Positions 45,406 to 57,898 of a DNA stretch of 64,000 nt are shown here, in pieces (within the stretch, counting starts at the first letter, position 1; each line of letters begins with the position of its first letter). Both the position numbers and the translations under genes were made by a program. The notes beneath the pieces were generated by a model. It saw nothing but the letters and a program-made list of their open reading frames with translations, made no database searches and was not told the DNA's origin. Source of the DNA: Ectopseudomonas alcaliphila. GTDB lineage: Bacteria; Pseudomonadota; Gammaproteobacteria; Pseudomonadales; Pseudomonadaceae. The DNA lies in NCBI RefSeq assembly GCF_900101755.1, contig NZ_FNAE01000001.1, positions 1,240,001 through 1,304,000 of the forward strand, given 5' to 3'.

Positions 45406-47832
45406 TTACTCGGAATGCTCATCCTCCAGTGTCCAGGCCACCAGCGAGTCGCCCATACGCGTGCCGAACGAGCCGTGTCCGCCGGCCATCACCACCACGT
45501 ACTGCTTGCCGGTCTTTTCCGAGACGTAGCTGATCGGCGTGGCCTGGCCGCCGGCCGGCAGCCTGTCCTTCCACAATTCCTCGCCGGTGCGCATGTCGTA
45601 GGCGCGCAGGTAGTAATCCAGGGTGCCGCTGAGAAAGCCCAGGCCACTGGCGGTGATCAACGGGCCACCGAGGTTCGGCACACCAACGGTCAGGGGAATA
45701 CCCAGCGGCGCGCTGTCGCGGCTGGTGCCGTTCTTGCGCTGCCACACCTTGTCCATGCTGCGCAGATCGACTGCCGTGACATAGCCCCATGGCGGCGCCT
45801 GGCATGGCAGCCCCAGCGGTGACAGGAAAGGCTCCAGGCTGACCATGTAAGGCGCACCGAGGTTGGGTTGCAGGCCGCGTTCGCTGCCACGGGCGCTGGC
45901 CTGCCCAGCGTCCCCCTCACGCTTGACCAGGCGTGAGACGAAGGCCAGGTAGTTGGGTGCGCCGAACAGAATCTGCCGCTGCGGATCGACCGCCACCGAG
46001 GGCCAGTTGAACACCCCGACATTGCCCGGGTAGATCAGCGAGCCTTGCTCCGACGGCGGGGTGAAGTCGCCTTCGTAACGCAGGCGGTGGAACTGGATGC
46101 GGCAGATCAACTGGTCGAACGGCGTACCGCCCCACATGTCGCGCTCGCGCAGCGGCTCATCCGGGGCATAGCTGAGTGCGGAGGCCGGCTGGGTCGGTGC
46201 GGTGAAGTCGCCCTCCACCGTGCCCTGCGGCACCGGATGCTCGCTGACCGGCACGATAGGTTCGCCGCTGCGCCGGTCGAGCACGTAGAGGTCGCCGCGC
46301 TTGGTCGCCTGGATGATCGCCGGCAGCGGCCCTTCGGGGCCTTCGATATCCACCAGGGTGGGCTGGGACGGCAGGTCGCGGTCCCAGAGGTCATGGTGCA
46401 CGGTGCGAAACTCCCAGCGCACCCGTCCGGTTTCCAGGTCCAGCGCTACCAGCGCCGCCGTGAAGCGCTCGGCCTCGGGGCTGCGCTGCACGCCCCACTG
46501 GTCAGGCGTCTGGTTGCCCATGGGGATGTACACCAGGCCCAGTGCCTCATCCGCCGTGGCGATGGTCCAGGAGTTCGGCGTGCTGCGCACGTAGGTTTCT
46601 CCGGCCGGCAGCGGCTCGGTGGCATCGGGGCGGCCAGGATCGAAATTCCACACCAGCTCGCCGCTACGTACGTCGTAGGCACGGATCACCCCACCCGGCG
46701 AATCCACCGAGCCGTTGTCGGTCACCGAACCGCCGACTATCACCAGTTTCTCGGTGACCACCGGCGGCGAGGTGGGCAGGTAGACGCCCAGCGCGTCGTC
46801 GCCCAGGCCCACCTTGAGATCGACAATGCCGCCCTCGCCGAAATCCTCGCAAGGCTTGCCGTCGTGCACATCGAGCGCGTACAGCGTGGCGTCGTTGGTC
46901 GGCAGGAACAGGCGCTGGGTACAGCGCGGCGGTGCCTGCGGCGAAAGCTCGGGGAGCGCGCCGTCTCGCGCCGCGATCAAGGGGCCGGCATAGGCTGCCG
47001 CATCGTGGTAGGCCAGGCCGCGGCAGGTCATGTGCTGGTAATACTCGGCCTGGCGGTTGATGGCCGGGTCGAAGCGCCAGCGTTCCTCGCCGCTATCGGC
47101 GTCCACGGCGATGGCGATGCTGTGTGGCGTGCAGATGAACAGGTTGTCGCCGATCTTCAGCGGCGTCACCTGATTGGTCAGCTCACCGGGATCGCCCTCG
47201 CCACGCAGATCGCCGGTGTGAAACTCCCAGGCCTTCTTCAGCCGCCCGACGTTGGCCGAGGTGATCTGCTCGGCGCTGGCGTAGCGATCGCCACGCGACG
47301 AGCCGCCATAGGCGGTCCATTCGCTGGCCGAACGACGGATTGGCACTACGGTGGTAGCGGCCATGCGCGGCTCGTCGAAACGACCGGGCAGGCGATGGTA
47401 ATCCTGCGTCAGCGAATAAACCGCCGTGCCCGCGCCCAGCAGCAGGCCGATACCCAGCACCACGCTGGCACCGTCACGCCAGGGCTGCCCGGGCGCGATG
47501 TGTCGGTTGATCCAGGGCAGCAGCAGCCACAGGCCGAGTACGCACCACAGGTCGATACGCGGCGCCATCTGCCACCAGTCGAAGCGCACCTCGTAGATCG
47601 TCCAGGCCAGACTCGCCAGCAGCACCAGGGCATACAGCCACAAGGCCGCACGCTGACGGCGATGAATCAGCACACCCACCAGCAGCAGGCCGAGGCCGGC
47701 CAACAGGTAGTACCAGGACCCGCCCAGCCACAGCAGATAGGCGCCGCCAAGCGCCAGCAGTACGCCCAGAATAGCGACCAGCCAGGCCGTCAGCTTGATG
47801 CGCAGGGGCTGCGCCTTGTTGTTCTCAGTCAT
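45406..47832 (-). CDS. gcd: Membrane-bound PQQ-dependent glucose dehydrogenase
   Basis: An 808-residue quinoprotein of the glucose/quinate/shikimate dehydrogenase family. Five N-terminal helices (about residues 10-135) anchor it and carry the ubiquinone site; the periplasmic beta-propeller follows (ASEWTAYGGSSRGDRYASAEQIT, NWSFDPA-like repeats, TFRTVHHDLWDRDLPSQP-type segment reads EFRTVHHDLWDRDLPSQP). It oxidises glucose to gluconolactone in the periplasm and feeds electrons to ubiquinone. Length matches Pseudomonas Gcd. The ATG at 47832 has GGGAG. It is a single gene, convergent with the response regulator. The quinate/shikimate branch is possible, but those clusters usually have other neighbours. 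Confidence 0.92.
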   Translation of the reverse strand: MTENNKAQPLRIKLTAWLVAILGVLLALGGAYLLWLGGSWYYLLAGLGLLLVGVLIHRRQRAALWLYALVLLASLAWTIYEVRFDWWQMAPRIDLWCVLGLWLLLPWINRHIAPGQPWRDGASVVLGIGLLLGAGTAVYSLTQDYHRLPGRFDEPRMAATTVVPIRRSASEWTAYGGSSRGDRYASAEQITSANVGRLKKAWEFHTGDLRGEGDPGELTNQVTPLKIGDNLFICTPHSIAIAVDADSGEERWRFDPAINRQAEYYQHMTCRGLAYHDAAAYAGPLIAARDGALPELSPQAPPRCTQRLFLPTNDATLYALDVHDGKPCEDFGEGGIVDLKVGLGDDALGVYLPTSPPVVTEKLVIVGGSVTDNGSVDSPGGVIRAYDVRSGELVWNFDPGRPDATEPLPAGETYVRSTPNSWTIATADEALGLVYIPMGNQTPDQWGVQRSPEAERFTAALVALDLETGRVRWEFRTVHHDLWDRDLPSQPTLVDIEGPEGPLPAIIQATKRGDLYVLDRRSGEPIVPVSEHPVPQGTVEGDFTAPTQPASALSYAPDEPLRERDMWGGTPFDQLICRIQFHRLRYEGDFTPPSEQGSLIYPGNVGVFNWPSVAVDPQRQILFGAPNYLAFVSRLVKREGDAGQASARGSERGLQPNLGAPYMVSLEPFLSPLGLPCQAPPWGYVTAVDLRSMDKVWQRKNGTSRDSAPLGIPLTVGVPNLGGPLITASGLGFLSGTLDYYLRAYDMRTGEELWKDRLPAGGQATPISYVSEKTGKQYVVVMAGGHGSFGTRMGDSLVAWTLEDEHSE

Positions 47833-48011
47833 TGCTCGCTCCCCGAATCACTGCCCCGTCCAGACCAGGGCCGTGATCTGTGGATGCGAAGTGAGGATGA
47901 GAGTTCAGCGATTCTGCGGCGGCATGAGTGACAGGCAGCGCGGCTGCGCACTCCCCGCGTCGCCAGTGTTGGCATAAAGTGGCGCCTGAACCGATTTGCC
48001 CTGGAGCACCA

Positions 48012-48719
48012 ATGGCCCACCCGAACATCGTCATCCTCACCGGCGCTGGTATCTCCGCCGAGAGCGGCATCCGCACCTTCCGCGCCGCTGACGGCCTGTG
48101 GGAGGACCACCGCATCGAAGAGGTGGCCACGCCCGAAGGCTTCGCCCGTGATCCGGCGCTGGTGCAACGGTTCTATGACATGCGCCGTGCCCAGCTGCGC
48201 GACCCGGCCATCGCTCCCAATGCCGGGCATCTGGCCCTCGCCGAGCTGGAGGCCGGATGGCAGGGTGAGTTCCTGCTGGTCACGCAGAACGTCGACAACC
48301 TGCACGAACGCGCCGGCTCCAGGCGCTTGCTGCACATGCACGGTGAGTTGCAGTCGATGCTGTGCAGCAACAGCCAGCAGCGCTTCCCACTACTGGAGGA
48401 CATGCCGGTCAGCCAGGCGTGCGCCTGCTGCGGCCTGGTCGGCACCCTGCGCCCGGATATCGTCTGGTTCGGCGAAATGCCCTATCACATGGAACGCATT
48501 TACGACGCGCTGGAACAGTGCGAGCTGTTCGTCAGCATCGGCACCTCGGGCCACGTCTACCCGGCGGCGGGTTTCGTCGAGCAGGCGCGCCAGGCCGGCG
48601 CGCATACGCTGGAGATCAATCTGGAACCGAGCCAGGGCCATTCGCTGTTCGCCGAGAAACGCTATGGCCCGGCCACCGAACAGCTGCCGCGCTGGGTGGC
48701 GGAGCTGTTGGCGGGTTGA
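48012..48719 (+). CDS. cobB: Sirtuin NAD-dependent protein deacylase CobB
   Basis: A 235-residue sirtuin. The NAD loop is GAGISAESGIRTFR (from residue 11), TQNVDNLH lies at 91-98 and the catalytic His is His110 in HMHGE. Zinc-site Cys include C118 and the CACC group at 137-140. Tyr55 and Arg58 (FYDMRR) form the YxxR pair of class III sirtuins such as SIRT5 and E. coli CobB, so desuccinylase activity is expected besides deacetylation. The ATG at 48012 gives the shortest family form, after CTGGAG. A REP pair follows. Confidence 0.93.
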   Translation: MAHPNIVILTGAGISAESGIRTFRAADGLWEDHRIEEVATPEGFARDPALVQRFYDMRRAQLRDPAIAPNAGHLALAELEAGWQGEFLLVTQNVDNLHERAGSRRLLHMHGELQSMLCSNSQQRFPLLEDMPVSQACACCGLVGTLRPDIVWFGEMPYHMERIYDALEQCELFVSIGTSGHVYPAAGFVEQARQAGAHTLEINLEPSQGHSLFAEKRYGPATEQLPRWVAELLAG

Positions 48720-48728
48720 ACGTCAAAA

Positions 48729-48789
48729 TGTAGGAGCCAGCTTGCTGGCGATCAGCATCGTGCAGGATCGCCGGCAAGCCGGCTCCTAC
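48729..48789. repeat. REP pair after cobB
   Basis: A unit with altered arm (GTAGGAGCCAGCTTGCTGGC, compensatory change keeps the stem) from about 48730 to 48753 and an inverted standard unit to 48789. The compensatory G-to-A/C-to-T change shows that the hairpin is maintained. It sits between two convergent genes. Confidence 0.9.
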
Positions 48790-48799
48790 CAGTTGTCCC

Positions 48800-50980
48800 T
48801 CAGCCAGCCGCGGCGTCGACGGGCGCCGCCGCTTCGGCCGGCACCTCAGGCTCCGGGCTGAATACGCCGTTGCTCCTGGCGTAGTACCCCAGGCCCAGCA
48901 CCAGCAGCAGCGCCAGAACCCACGGCCACACCACCGGCTTGTTGGCATAAGGATCGCGCAGTGCGCGGTCGCTGCCCTTGGGCAGTTCTGCGATCTGCGT
49001 GAGGGCGGTGCCGAAGGGGATGCTGATGCGCGCCTGGGCATTCACCGCCCAGCCGTTGCCATCGAGGATCGGCCCCAGGCTGCGACGCCGCAGCTTGAAC
49101 CAGGCCAGCAGCATCGCCGGGCCGGAGATGGCCAGCAGCACACCGAGCAGCAGCAGCGGAACCTGCCACCAGGCCAGTGACAGAATCCCCGTGAGCACCG
49201 CCGCCAGGGCCGTACCCAGGGCACCGACCGCCAGGCCGATGGCAGCGAAGATACCGGCGAACTTGGCAATATCGAAAGCCGGGGCAGGCGTCGCGGCTGG
49301 CGCAGCACCGGTTTCCCCAACCTTGGTCGCGGTCTTGCTGACCATGTCGGCGTCGCGGCTGGCAGCCAGCTTCTGCACCTGGTCGGAAACCAGCTTGGAA
49401 ATGCGTCGATACGGCGACCAGAACGCCTCGCGAATGCTGATGGCGTGCTGCACCACCTTGACCACGGTGGCATCCCAGTCGTTGCCGTCACGGTCGTAGA
49501 ACAGGCCATGGCGCCCGGCCTGAAGATCGCCTTCGCTGCCGGCAGTCACCGCCACCACGATGTTCAGCGTCTCCTTGCCGCGTACCGGCTCGCCACGGCG
49601 AGTGCAGGTGCAGTAGAGCAGGAAGCAATCACTGGCCGTCGCCACCTTGGCATGCGCCTCGATGTCGCCAACCTCCACCACCAGCTCGCAGCTCTTGCCG
49701 TCGATATAGAGCACGCCAGCCTGGAACACGGCCTTCTCCTGACGCGAATAGAAGACCTGGAAGGACACGAAGTTGCGCAGCAACCGGACCAGGCCGTGAC
49801 GCAGGCGAATCAGTTTGTCCAGCTCGACCAGACCGCCCGCTGCTTCGGCCACGGTCTTGTCTTCTTCGACCAGCGCCAGCAGGCGAGCCTCTGCGCCCAG
49901 CTCGACCAATTCGAGAATACGCCCGCGCTCGAGCACCTCGGCAATCGCCACGTTCGGCGTCTCGGCGCGCCAGGTCAGATAGCTGCCGCACAGTGCGACC
50001 AGATGCTGCCACTGCTCGCGCGACAGACTGTCCTGCTCGCCATATACCGGCACCACGACGCGCTGGCGGAACTCATCGATGGCGCGTTGCCAGGCCGGGT
50101 TGAGGCCCTTGCTCAACGGCAGCTCGTCGCCGTGCTGCACAGTCGCCAGGGGCAGGCTGGCCAATTCGCCGGCATCGGCCAGCGACAGCGACGCCAGACG
50201 CACCAGCTCCTCCTCCTTCGCATTCATCAGCGCGGCGGCGCGCGGATCGAACTCGGCCATGGCCACGCGGGTGAAGTAATCGTCGATCTTGGCCCGCACG
50301 GCGCTCAGCGCCTCGACTGCCGCCACGGTGCCTTCACCGAAGGCATCCAAGCCCTGCTCGGCGGCGCGCGCATGCCAGGCGTGCAGCTGCCGCGCCTGAT
50401 CGAAGAAGGCGGTGATCTGCTCGGCGCCGATGGCGGGCTCACCACTGCGGTCGGTCTGCGCGCCCAGACAGGCGATGATGTCGGCGATGGCGGCCTTGAG
50501 CTCGGCATCATCGGTCATACTGGCCGGCACCAGACCGTCGCCATTGGGTTGCTGTGGTGGGAACAGCTTCGCCAGGTCTGCAGTATCGGCGGGGGTCAGG
50601 CTCTCGGTATCGGGCCGCCCGAGCACGCCCAGCAGGCGCTGCGCAGCCAGGCGCAGGCCTGCGCCCACGGCATCGTCGGTAAGCGACGACAGCTGCAGCG
50701 GGCCGTCATGAAACAGCACGGCAGGGTCGGCCAGACGCGCCAGCGTCCAATCGACCACATCGAGAATTTCCGGGGCGCGGATACGACCGTCATTGTTCAG
50801 GTCGATGTATTGCAGCATGCGCCGATCCAGCTCCAGGTTGTTCACCGGGCAGGCCAGGCTGGCCCAGAGCTTCTGGTCCAGACTGCGCAGGGCGGCGAGG
50901 TCGGCGGGGGTTTCCAGTTGCACCTGATCGAAGCCGCCGGCACGGAAGAAGCGCCAGCGATGCGCGAGAGCTTGAGTCAT
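48800..50980 (-). CDS. Large membrane protein of unknown function with an EF-hand-like loop
   Basis: A 726-residue protein I cannot place in a characterised family. Near residue 60 it has DLNNDGRIRAPEILD, a calcium-loop-like DxNxDGxI motif. The middle (about 200-460) is helical and charged. From about 540 come an Ala-rich stretch, two or more hydrophobic segments (FAGIFAAIGLAVGALGTALAAVLTG and VPLLLLGVLLAISGPAMLLAWF), a conserved-looking loop (LGPILDGNGWAVNAQARISIPFG) and a last helix before an Ala/Pro tail (VWPWVLALLLVLGLGYYA). No signal peptide at the N-terminus, so most of it is probably cytoplasmic. Neighbours give no clue. The ATG at 50980 is preceded by AAAGGA. Confidence 0.8.
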   Translation of the reverse strand: MTQALAHRWRFFRAGGFDQVQLETPADLAALRSLDQKLWASLACPVNNLELDRRMLQYIDLNNDGRIRAPEILDVVDWTLARLADPAVLFHDGPLQLSSLTDDAVGAGLRLAAQRLLGVLGRPDTESLTPADTADLAKLFPPQQPNGDGLVPASMTDDAELKAAIADIIACLGAQTDRSGEPAIGAEQITAFFDQARQLHAWHARAAEQGLDAFGEGTVAAVEALSAVRAKIDDYFTRVAMAEFDPRAAALMNAKEEELVRLASLSLADAGELASLPLATVQHGDELPLSKGLNPAWQRAIDEFRQRVVVPVYGEQDSLSREQWQHLVALCGSYLTWRAETPNVAIAEVLERGRILELVELGAEARLLALVEEDKTVAEAAGGLVELDKLIRLRHGLVRLLRNFVSFQVFYSRQEKAVFQAGVLYIDGKSCELVVEVGDIEAHAKVATASDCFLLYCTCTRRGEPVRGKETLNIVVAVTAGSEGDLQAGRHGLFYDRDGNDWDATVVKVVQHAISIREAFWSPYRRISKLVSDQVQKLAASRDADMVSKTATKVGETGAAPAATPAPAFDIAKFAGIFAAIGLAVGALGTALAAVLTGILSLAWWQVPLLLLGVLLAISGPAMLLAWFKLRRRSLGPILDGNGWAVNAQARISIPFGTALTQIAELPKGSDRALRDPYANKPVVWPWVLALLLVLGLGYYARSNGVFSPEPEVPAEAAAPVDAAAG

Positions 50981-51030
50981 CTACAGAAGGTCCTTTCTTT
51001 GTGAGGGCGACTGCGCCACGAAGCCAGCGC

Positions 51031-51062
51031 GGGGCCGTCGCGGCGAATCGTCGCGAGGCCCC
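51031..51062. terminator. Stem-loop between fruA and the unknown membrane protein gene
   Basis: GGGGCC-g-TCGCG (51031-51042) pairs with CGCGA-GGCCCC (51052-51062), about an 11-bp stem with one bulge. It has no clear T-run. It may stop fru transcripts before the downstream gene on the same strand. Confidence 0.5.
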
Positions 51063-51127
51063 GTCAACAGACTCCTACTTGCCCGGCGCTGTTCAAATCA
51101 GTGTAACCGAGCCGCAGGACCATGCGC

Positions 51128-52855
51128 TTATTGCGCCTCGACCGCCATCGGCTGTGCCTCGGGCTGCTTGATCAGCGCATAGAGCACACCTGTGACCAGG
51201 CTGCCGGCCACGATAGCCAGCAGGTAGAGCAGCGCGTGATTGATGGCGTTGGGGATCAGTAACACGAACAGACCACCGTGCGGCGCCATCAGCTTGCAGC
51301 CGAAGTACATCGACAGCGCCCCGGTCAGGGCACCACCGGCGATACTCGCCGGGATCACCCGCAGCGGGTCCTTGGCCGCGAAGGGAATCGCCCCCTCGGA
51401 GATGAAGCACAATCCCAGCACGCCAGCCGCCTTGCCCGCCTGACGTTCGCTCTGGGCGAACTTGCGCCGCGCCAGTACGGTGGCGATGGCCATGCCGATG
51501 GGCGGCACCATGCCCGCGGCCATGGTCGCCGCCATCGGCGCGTAGCTGCTCGAGGCCAGCAGACCGACGGAGAAGGCATAGGCAGCCTTGTTGATCGGCC
51601 CACCGAGATCGACGCACATCATGCCGCCAAGCAGTACGCCGAGCAGGATCGCGTTGGTGCTGCCCATACCATCGAGAAAGGCCGTGAGCCCCGCCAGCAT
51701 GCCCGCCACCGGGCTGCCTACCAGATAGATCATCACCAGCCCGGTGAACAGGCTGGCGGCGAGCGGGATGATCAGAATCGGCTTGAGCGCTTCCAGACTC
51801 TCCGGCAGGCGCACCCAGCGGGCAATGGCCTTGGCCGAATAGCCGGCGAGAAAACCGGCGATAATGCCGCCAATAAAGCCAGCCCCCAGCGAACTGGCGA
51901 GTAGCCCACCGATCATTCCCGGTGCCAACCCCGGCCGGTCGGCAATGGAATAGGCGATGTAACCGGCCAGCACCGGCACCATCAGTTTGAATGCCGCATC
52001 ACCGCCAATCTGCATCAATGCGGCGGCAAAGGTGCCCTCCTCCTTGAACGCCTCAATGCCGAAGACGAACGACAAGGCGATCAACAAACCGCCCGCCACC
52101 ACCATCGGCAGCATGTAGGACACACCGGTGAGCAGGTGCTTGTACGGGCCCGTCTTCTCGCCGCTGCCGGTAGCGGCCTTGCCTTCGGCCGATGCCGACT
52201 CGCTCAGCGGGCGCGCCTCGCTCAACGCCCGCTCCAGGGTCTGCTGCGGCTGCTTGAGCGCCACACCGGTGCCGCAACGGTAGACCTTCTTGCCGGCGAA
52301 GCGGCTGGTGTCCACCTCGATATCGGTGGCCAGCAGCACGGCATCGGCCGCGGCGATGGCGGCCTCGTCGAGCAGGTTGCGCGCGCCCACCGAGCCGCGG
52401 GTCTCCACCTGCAGGTCGATGCCCATGCGCATAGCCGCCTGCTGCAGCGCTTCGGCGGCCATGAAGGTATGCGCCACGCCGGTCGGGCAGGCGGTGACCG
52501 CGACCAGCCGGCGGCGGCCATCCGGCGCTGCCTCGTCGCTTTCGCCATAGGGCTGAGCACGCTCGGCCGCTTCACGCAGAAAACGCTGCGGGTCGGCCAA
52601 TGCCTCGGCCGGCGAAGCCTGGAACAGGCGCTTGCCGGCAAAACGGGCCAGCGACAGCTCACCGGTCTTGACCACCAGCACCCAGTCGGCGGCGGCGATC
52701 TGCGCCTCGCTCAATGGCGAACCAATCGCGCGCGCGTCATGCACCTCGACACGGGTTTGCCAGCCCAGACGCTCGGCCGCGGCCTGCAACAGCCGCGAAC
52801 ACAGCACGCTGGTGACCTGACCATTGGGGCAGGCGGTGACGATCAGCAGATTCAT
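51128..52855 (-). CDS. fruA: PTS fructose transporter EIIB'BC
   Basis: A 575-residue PTS permease. An N-terminal B-like domain (VTACPNGQV, Cys9) is followed by the true EIIB domain with the phosphorylated Cys123 in TACPTGVAHTFMAAEAL, a linker, and the EIIC membrane domain (about residues 225-560; MLPMVVAGGLLIALSFVFGIEAF, GGMMCVDLGGPINKAAYAF, GAIPFAAKDPLRVIPA). It imports fructose as fructose 1-phosphate, taking phosphate from FruB. It is the last gene of fruB-fruK-fruA, 12 nt after fruK. Confidence 0.95.
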   Translation of the reverse strand: MNLLIVTACPNGQVTSVLCSRLLQAAAERLGWQTRVEVHDARAIGSPLSEAQIAAADWVLVVKTGELSLARFAGKRLFQASPAEALADPQRFLREAAERAQPYGESDEAAPDGRRRLVAVTACPTGVAHTFMAAEALQQAAMRMGIDLQVETRGSVGARNLLDEAAIAAADAVLLATDIEVDTSRFAGKKVYRCGTGVALKQPQQTLERALSEARPLSESASAEGKAATGSGEKTGPYKHLLTGVSYMLPMVVAGGLLIALSFVFGIEAFKEEGTFAAALMQIGGDAAFKLMVPVLAGYIAYSIADRPGLAPGMIGGLLASSLGAGFIGGIIAGFLAGYSAKAIARWVRLPESLEALKPILIIPLAASLFTGLVMIYLVGSPVAGMLAGLTAFLDGMGSTNAILLGVLLGGMMCVDLGGPINKAAYAFSVGLLASSSYAPMAATMAAGMVPPIGMAIATVLARRKFAQSERQAGKAAGVLGLCFISEGAIPFAAKDPLRVIPASIAGGALTGALSMYFGCKLMAPHGGLFVLLIPNAINHALLYLLAIVAGSLVTGVLYALIKQPEAQPMAVEAQ

Positions 52856-52867
52856 GGAGGGTGCCTC

Positions 52868-53787
52868 TTATTTTTCTAAAGGGTGCAGTTGCACGGCCGC
52901 TTCGAAGCGCGCCAGTTGCTCGCGATCATGGATGCCGAAGCCGATCTGGGTGACGGCTTGCGCTGCCACCGCCGTGGCCAGGCGCAACGTGCGCTCGGCC
53001 GCCCAGCCTTCGAGCAGACCATGCAGGCTGGCAGCCAGCAGCGAGTCGCCGGCACCGACCGTGCTGGCCACTTCGACACTCGGTGGTATGGCACGCAGGG
53101 CGATGCCCGGCCCATGCCAGTCGACGCCATCTGCACCACGCGACAGCAGCACGTGCTCGATACCTTGCGCACGCAGGGTCTGCACGGCAGCCGGCAGGTC
53201 GCTGCCGCACACCTCGGCCAGCTCGTGCTCATTGGGCTTGATCAGCCAGGGCGCGACGCCCAGGGCCGCCTGCAACGCCGCACCACTGCTATCGACCACC
53301 AGCGGCACACCGCTGGCCTTGATCCGCCGCAACAGTCCGGCGAACCACTGCGGGGTCACGCCACGCGGCAGGCTGCCGGCCACCACCACGGCGTCATGTC
53401 CGGCGAGCAGCGGCTGCAGCTCGTCCTCCAGGCGTTGCAAGTGTTCGGCCTCGACCTGCGGGCCGGGGCCGTTGAGGTCGGTGATGCAGCCGTCGGCTTC
53501 GGCCAGCTTGATATTGCTGCGTGTCTCGCCCGGCACCCGGACGAACAGGTCGTGAAAGCCGCGCTTGTGTATCAGGCTTTCGAACGGCGCGGCGTTGGCG
53601 CGGCCGAGAAAACCACCGACGCTCAAGGTGTGGCCGAGGTCGGCCAGCACCTGGGCGACGTTCAGCCCCTTGCCGGCAGCGTGGCTGCGCAGCTCATGGC
53701 AGCGGTTGATCGCACCGGGCTGCAAGCGGTCGAGACGCAGGGTCAGGTCCAGCGCCGGGTTCAGGGTCAGGGTCAGAATTCGAGCCA

Positions 53788-53788
<1 letters not shown>
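52868..53788 (-). CDS. fruK: 1-phosphofructokinase FruK
   Basis: A 306-residue PfkB-family sugar kinase. Start MARILTLTLNPALDLTLRLDRLQPG, the segment AAGKGLNVAQVLADLG, and the C-terminal motif VASTVGAGDSLLAASLHGLL with the catalytic Asp are typical. It converts fructose 1-phosphate from FruA to fructose 1,6-bisphosphate. Its ATG overlaps the fruB stop by one base. FruK products set the level of fructose 1-phosphate, the inducer of FruR in this group. Confidence 0.95.
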
Positions 53789-56649
<2,861 letters not shown>

Positions 56650-56701
56650 GGTGGTCTCCGACTTATTGTTTTGGCTAAGACTAGCTGATGAATTGTATTG
56701 C

Positions 56702-56713
56702 TGAAACGTTTCA
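56702..56713 (-). promoter_or_regulatory. FruR (Cra) operator of the fru operon
   Basis: TGAAACGTTTCA is a perfect 12-bp palindrome that matches the Cra/FruR consensus. It lies 53 nt before the fruB start and 5 bp upstream of a TACAAT -10-like hexamer (56692-56697, minus strand), so a bound repressor would block RNA polymerase. Confidence 0.88.
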
Positions 56714-56829
56714 TCAAACGCTGGCACCTTATCCGATAATGGGTAATCCTTGAAGCCCGGTCGTCGTCGAGTCGGTGTAGACTCGCCGCGCTCGCACGCT
56801 CGAAACCTCTTCTCTATGGTGCTGCGCCC

Positions 56830-57822
56830 GTGAAACTCAGCGACATTGCCCGCCTGGCTCAGGTCTCGGTGACCACCGCCAGCTACGTGATCAACGGTCA
56901 GGCCGAGCGCCGGCGTATCAGCCCGGCGACCGTGGCCAAAGTACTGGCGGTGGTCGAGGAACATGGCTATCGCCCGGATCAGCAAGCCGCCAGCCTGCGC
57001 CGCGGGCAAAGCCGCTGCCTGGGTTTCATCCTGCCGGACCTGGAAAACCCCAGTTATGCGCGCCTGGCCAAGCTGCTTGAGCAGAAGGCCCGCGCCGCCG
57101 GCTATCAGTTGCTGATCGCCAGCTCCGACGATGACCCGGGCACCGAGCGACAGTTGCTCGAGCTGTTCCGCTCGCGCCGCTGCGAGGCGCTGATCGTCGC
57201 CAGCTGCCTGCCAGCGGACGACCCGCTGTATCCCGCCATCGTCGCCGCCGGCCTGCCGGTGGTGGCGGTGGATCGGGCGCTGTCGCCCACGCATATCCGC
57301 TCGGTGGTCAGCGATGACGAGCAGGCCGGGCACACTCTGACCGAAAGCCTGCTGACACCCAGCCCTCGCCATATCGCCCTGCTCGGTGCCCGTGCCGAGC
57401 TGGTCATCAGCCAGGCCCGTGAACGCGGCTTCCATACGGCACTGGCTGGCTTCGACGGGCGCGTCAGCGTCTATCACGGCGAGCTGTTCAGCCGCGCCTG
57501 TGGCTACCGGCAGATGAAGAGGCTAGTGGAGGAAGTCGGCCCGCCCGATGCCTTGCTGACCACCGCCTACGTATTGCTCGAAGGGGTATTCGATGCGCTG
57601 CGCGAACAAGGCAGCGAACAGTGGCCAGCGGTGCGCCTGGCCACTTTCGGCGATACCCAGCTACTGGATTTTCTGCCCCTGCGAGTCAATGCCATGAGCC
57701 AGCAGCATGAGCGTATCGCTGAACGGGTGCTGGCCTGGACGCTACGGGCAGTGGAACAGAACGACTATCAGCCCGGCATCGAAGCCATCGGCCGCAGCTT
57801 CAAGGACCGAACCCAGAGGTAA
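56830..57822 (+). CDS. fruR: Fructose operon repressor FruR (LacI family)
   Basis: A 330-residue LacI-type regulator. The N-terminal headpiece MKLSDIARLAQVSVTTASYVINGQAERRRISPATVAKV is that of Cra/FruR, followed by the hinge and a periplasmic-binding-like effector domain. It is divergent from fruBKA, with the palindromic operator between. In Pseudomonas FruR is a local repressor released by fructose 1-phosphate. The ATG at 56830 fits the family start. No other target was seen in this window. Confidence 0.95.
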   Translation: MKLSDIARLAQVSVTTASYVINGQAERRRISPATVAKVLAVVEEHGYRPDQQAASLRRGQSRCLGFILPDLENPSYARLAKLLEQKARAAGYQLLIASSDDDPGTERQLLELFRSRRCEALIVASCLPADDPLYPAIVAAGLPVVAVDRALSPTHIRSVVSDDEQAGHTLTESLLTPSPRHIALLGARAELVISQARERGFHTALAGFDGRVSVYHGELFSRACGYRQMKRLVEEVGPPDALLTTAYVLLEGVFDALREQGSEQWPAVRLATFGDTQLLDFLPLRVNAMSQQHERIAERVLAWTLRAVEQNDYQPGIEAIGRSFKDRTQR

Positions 57823-57898
57823 GGGGCGCCCTGCGCACCAACTGCTGGAAAAGATCGGAGCGCGCAGCGCATCCTACAGCTCGCTCTGATGCCCCTTG

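Noticed and set aside
56650..57477. N-terminal extension of fruB by 276 codons
   Set aside because: It is antisense to fruR, crosses the FruR operator, and the EIIA domain starts at 56649 with a ribosome site.
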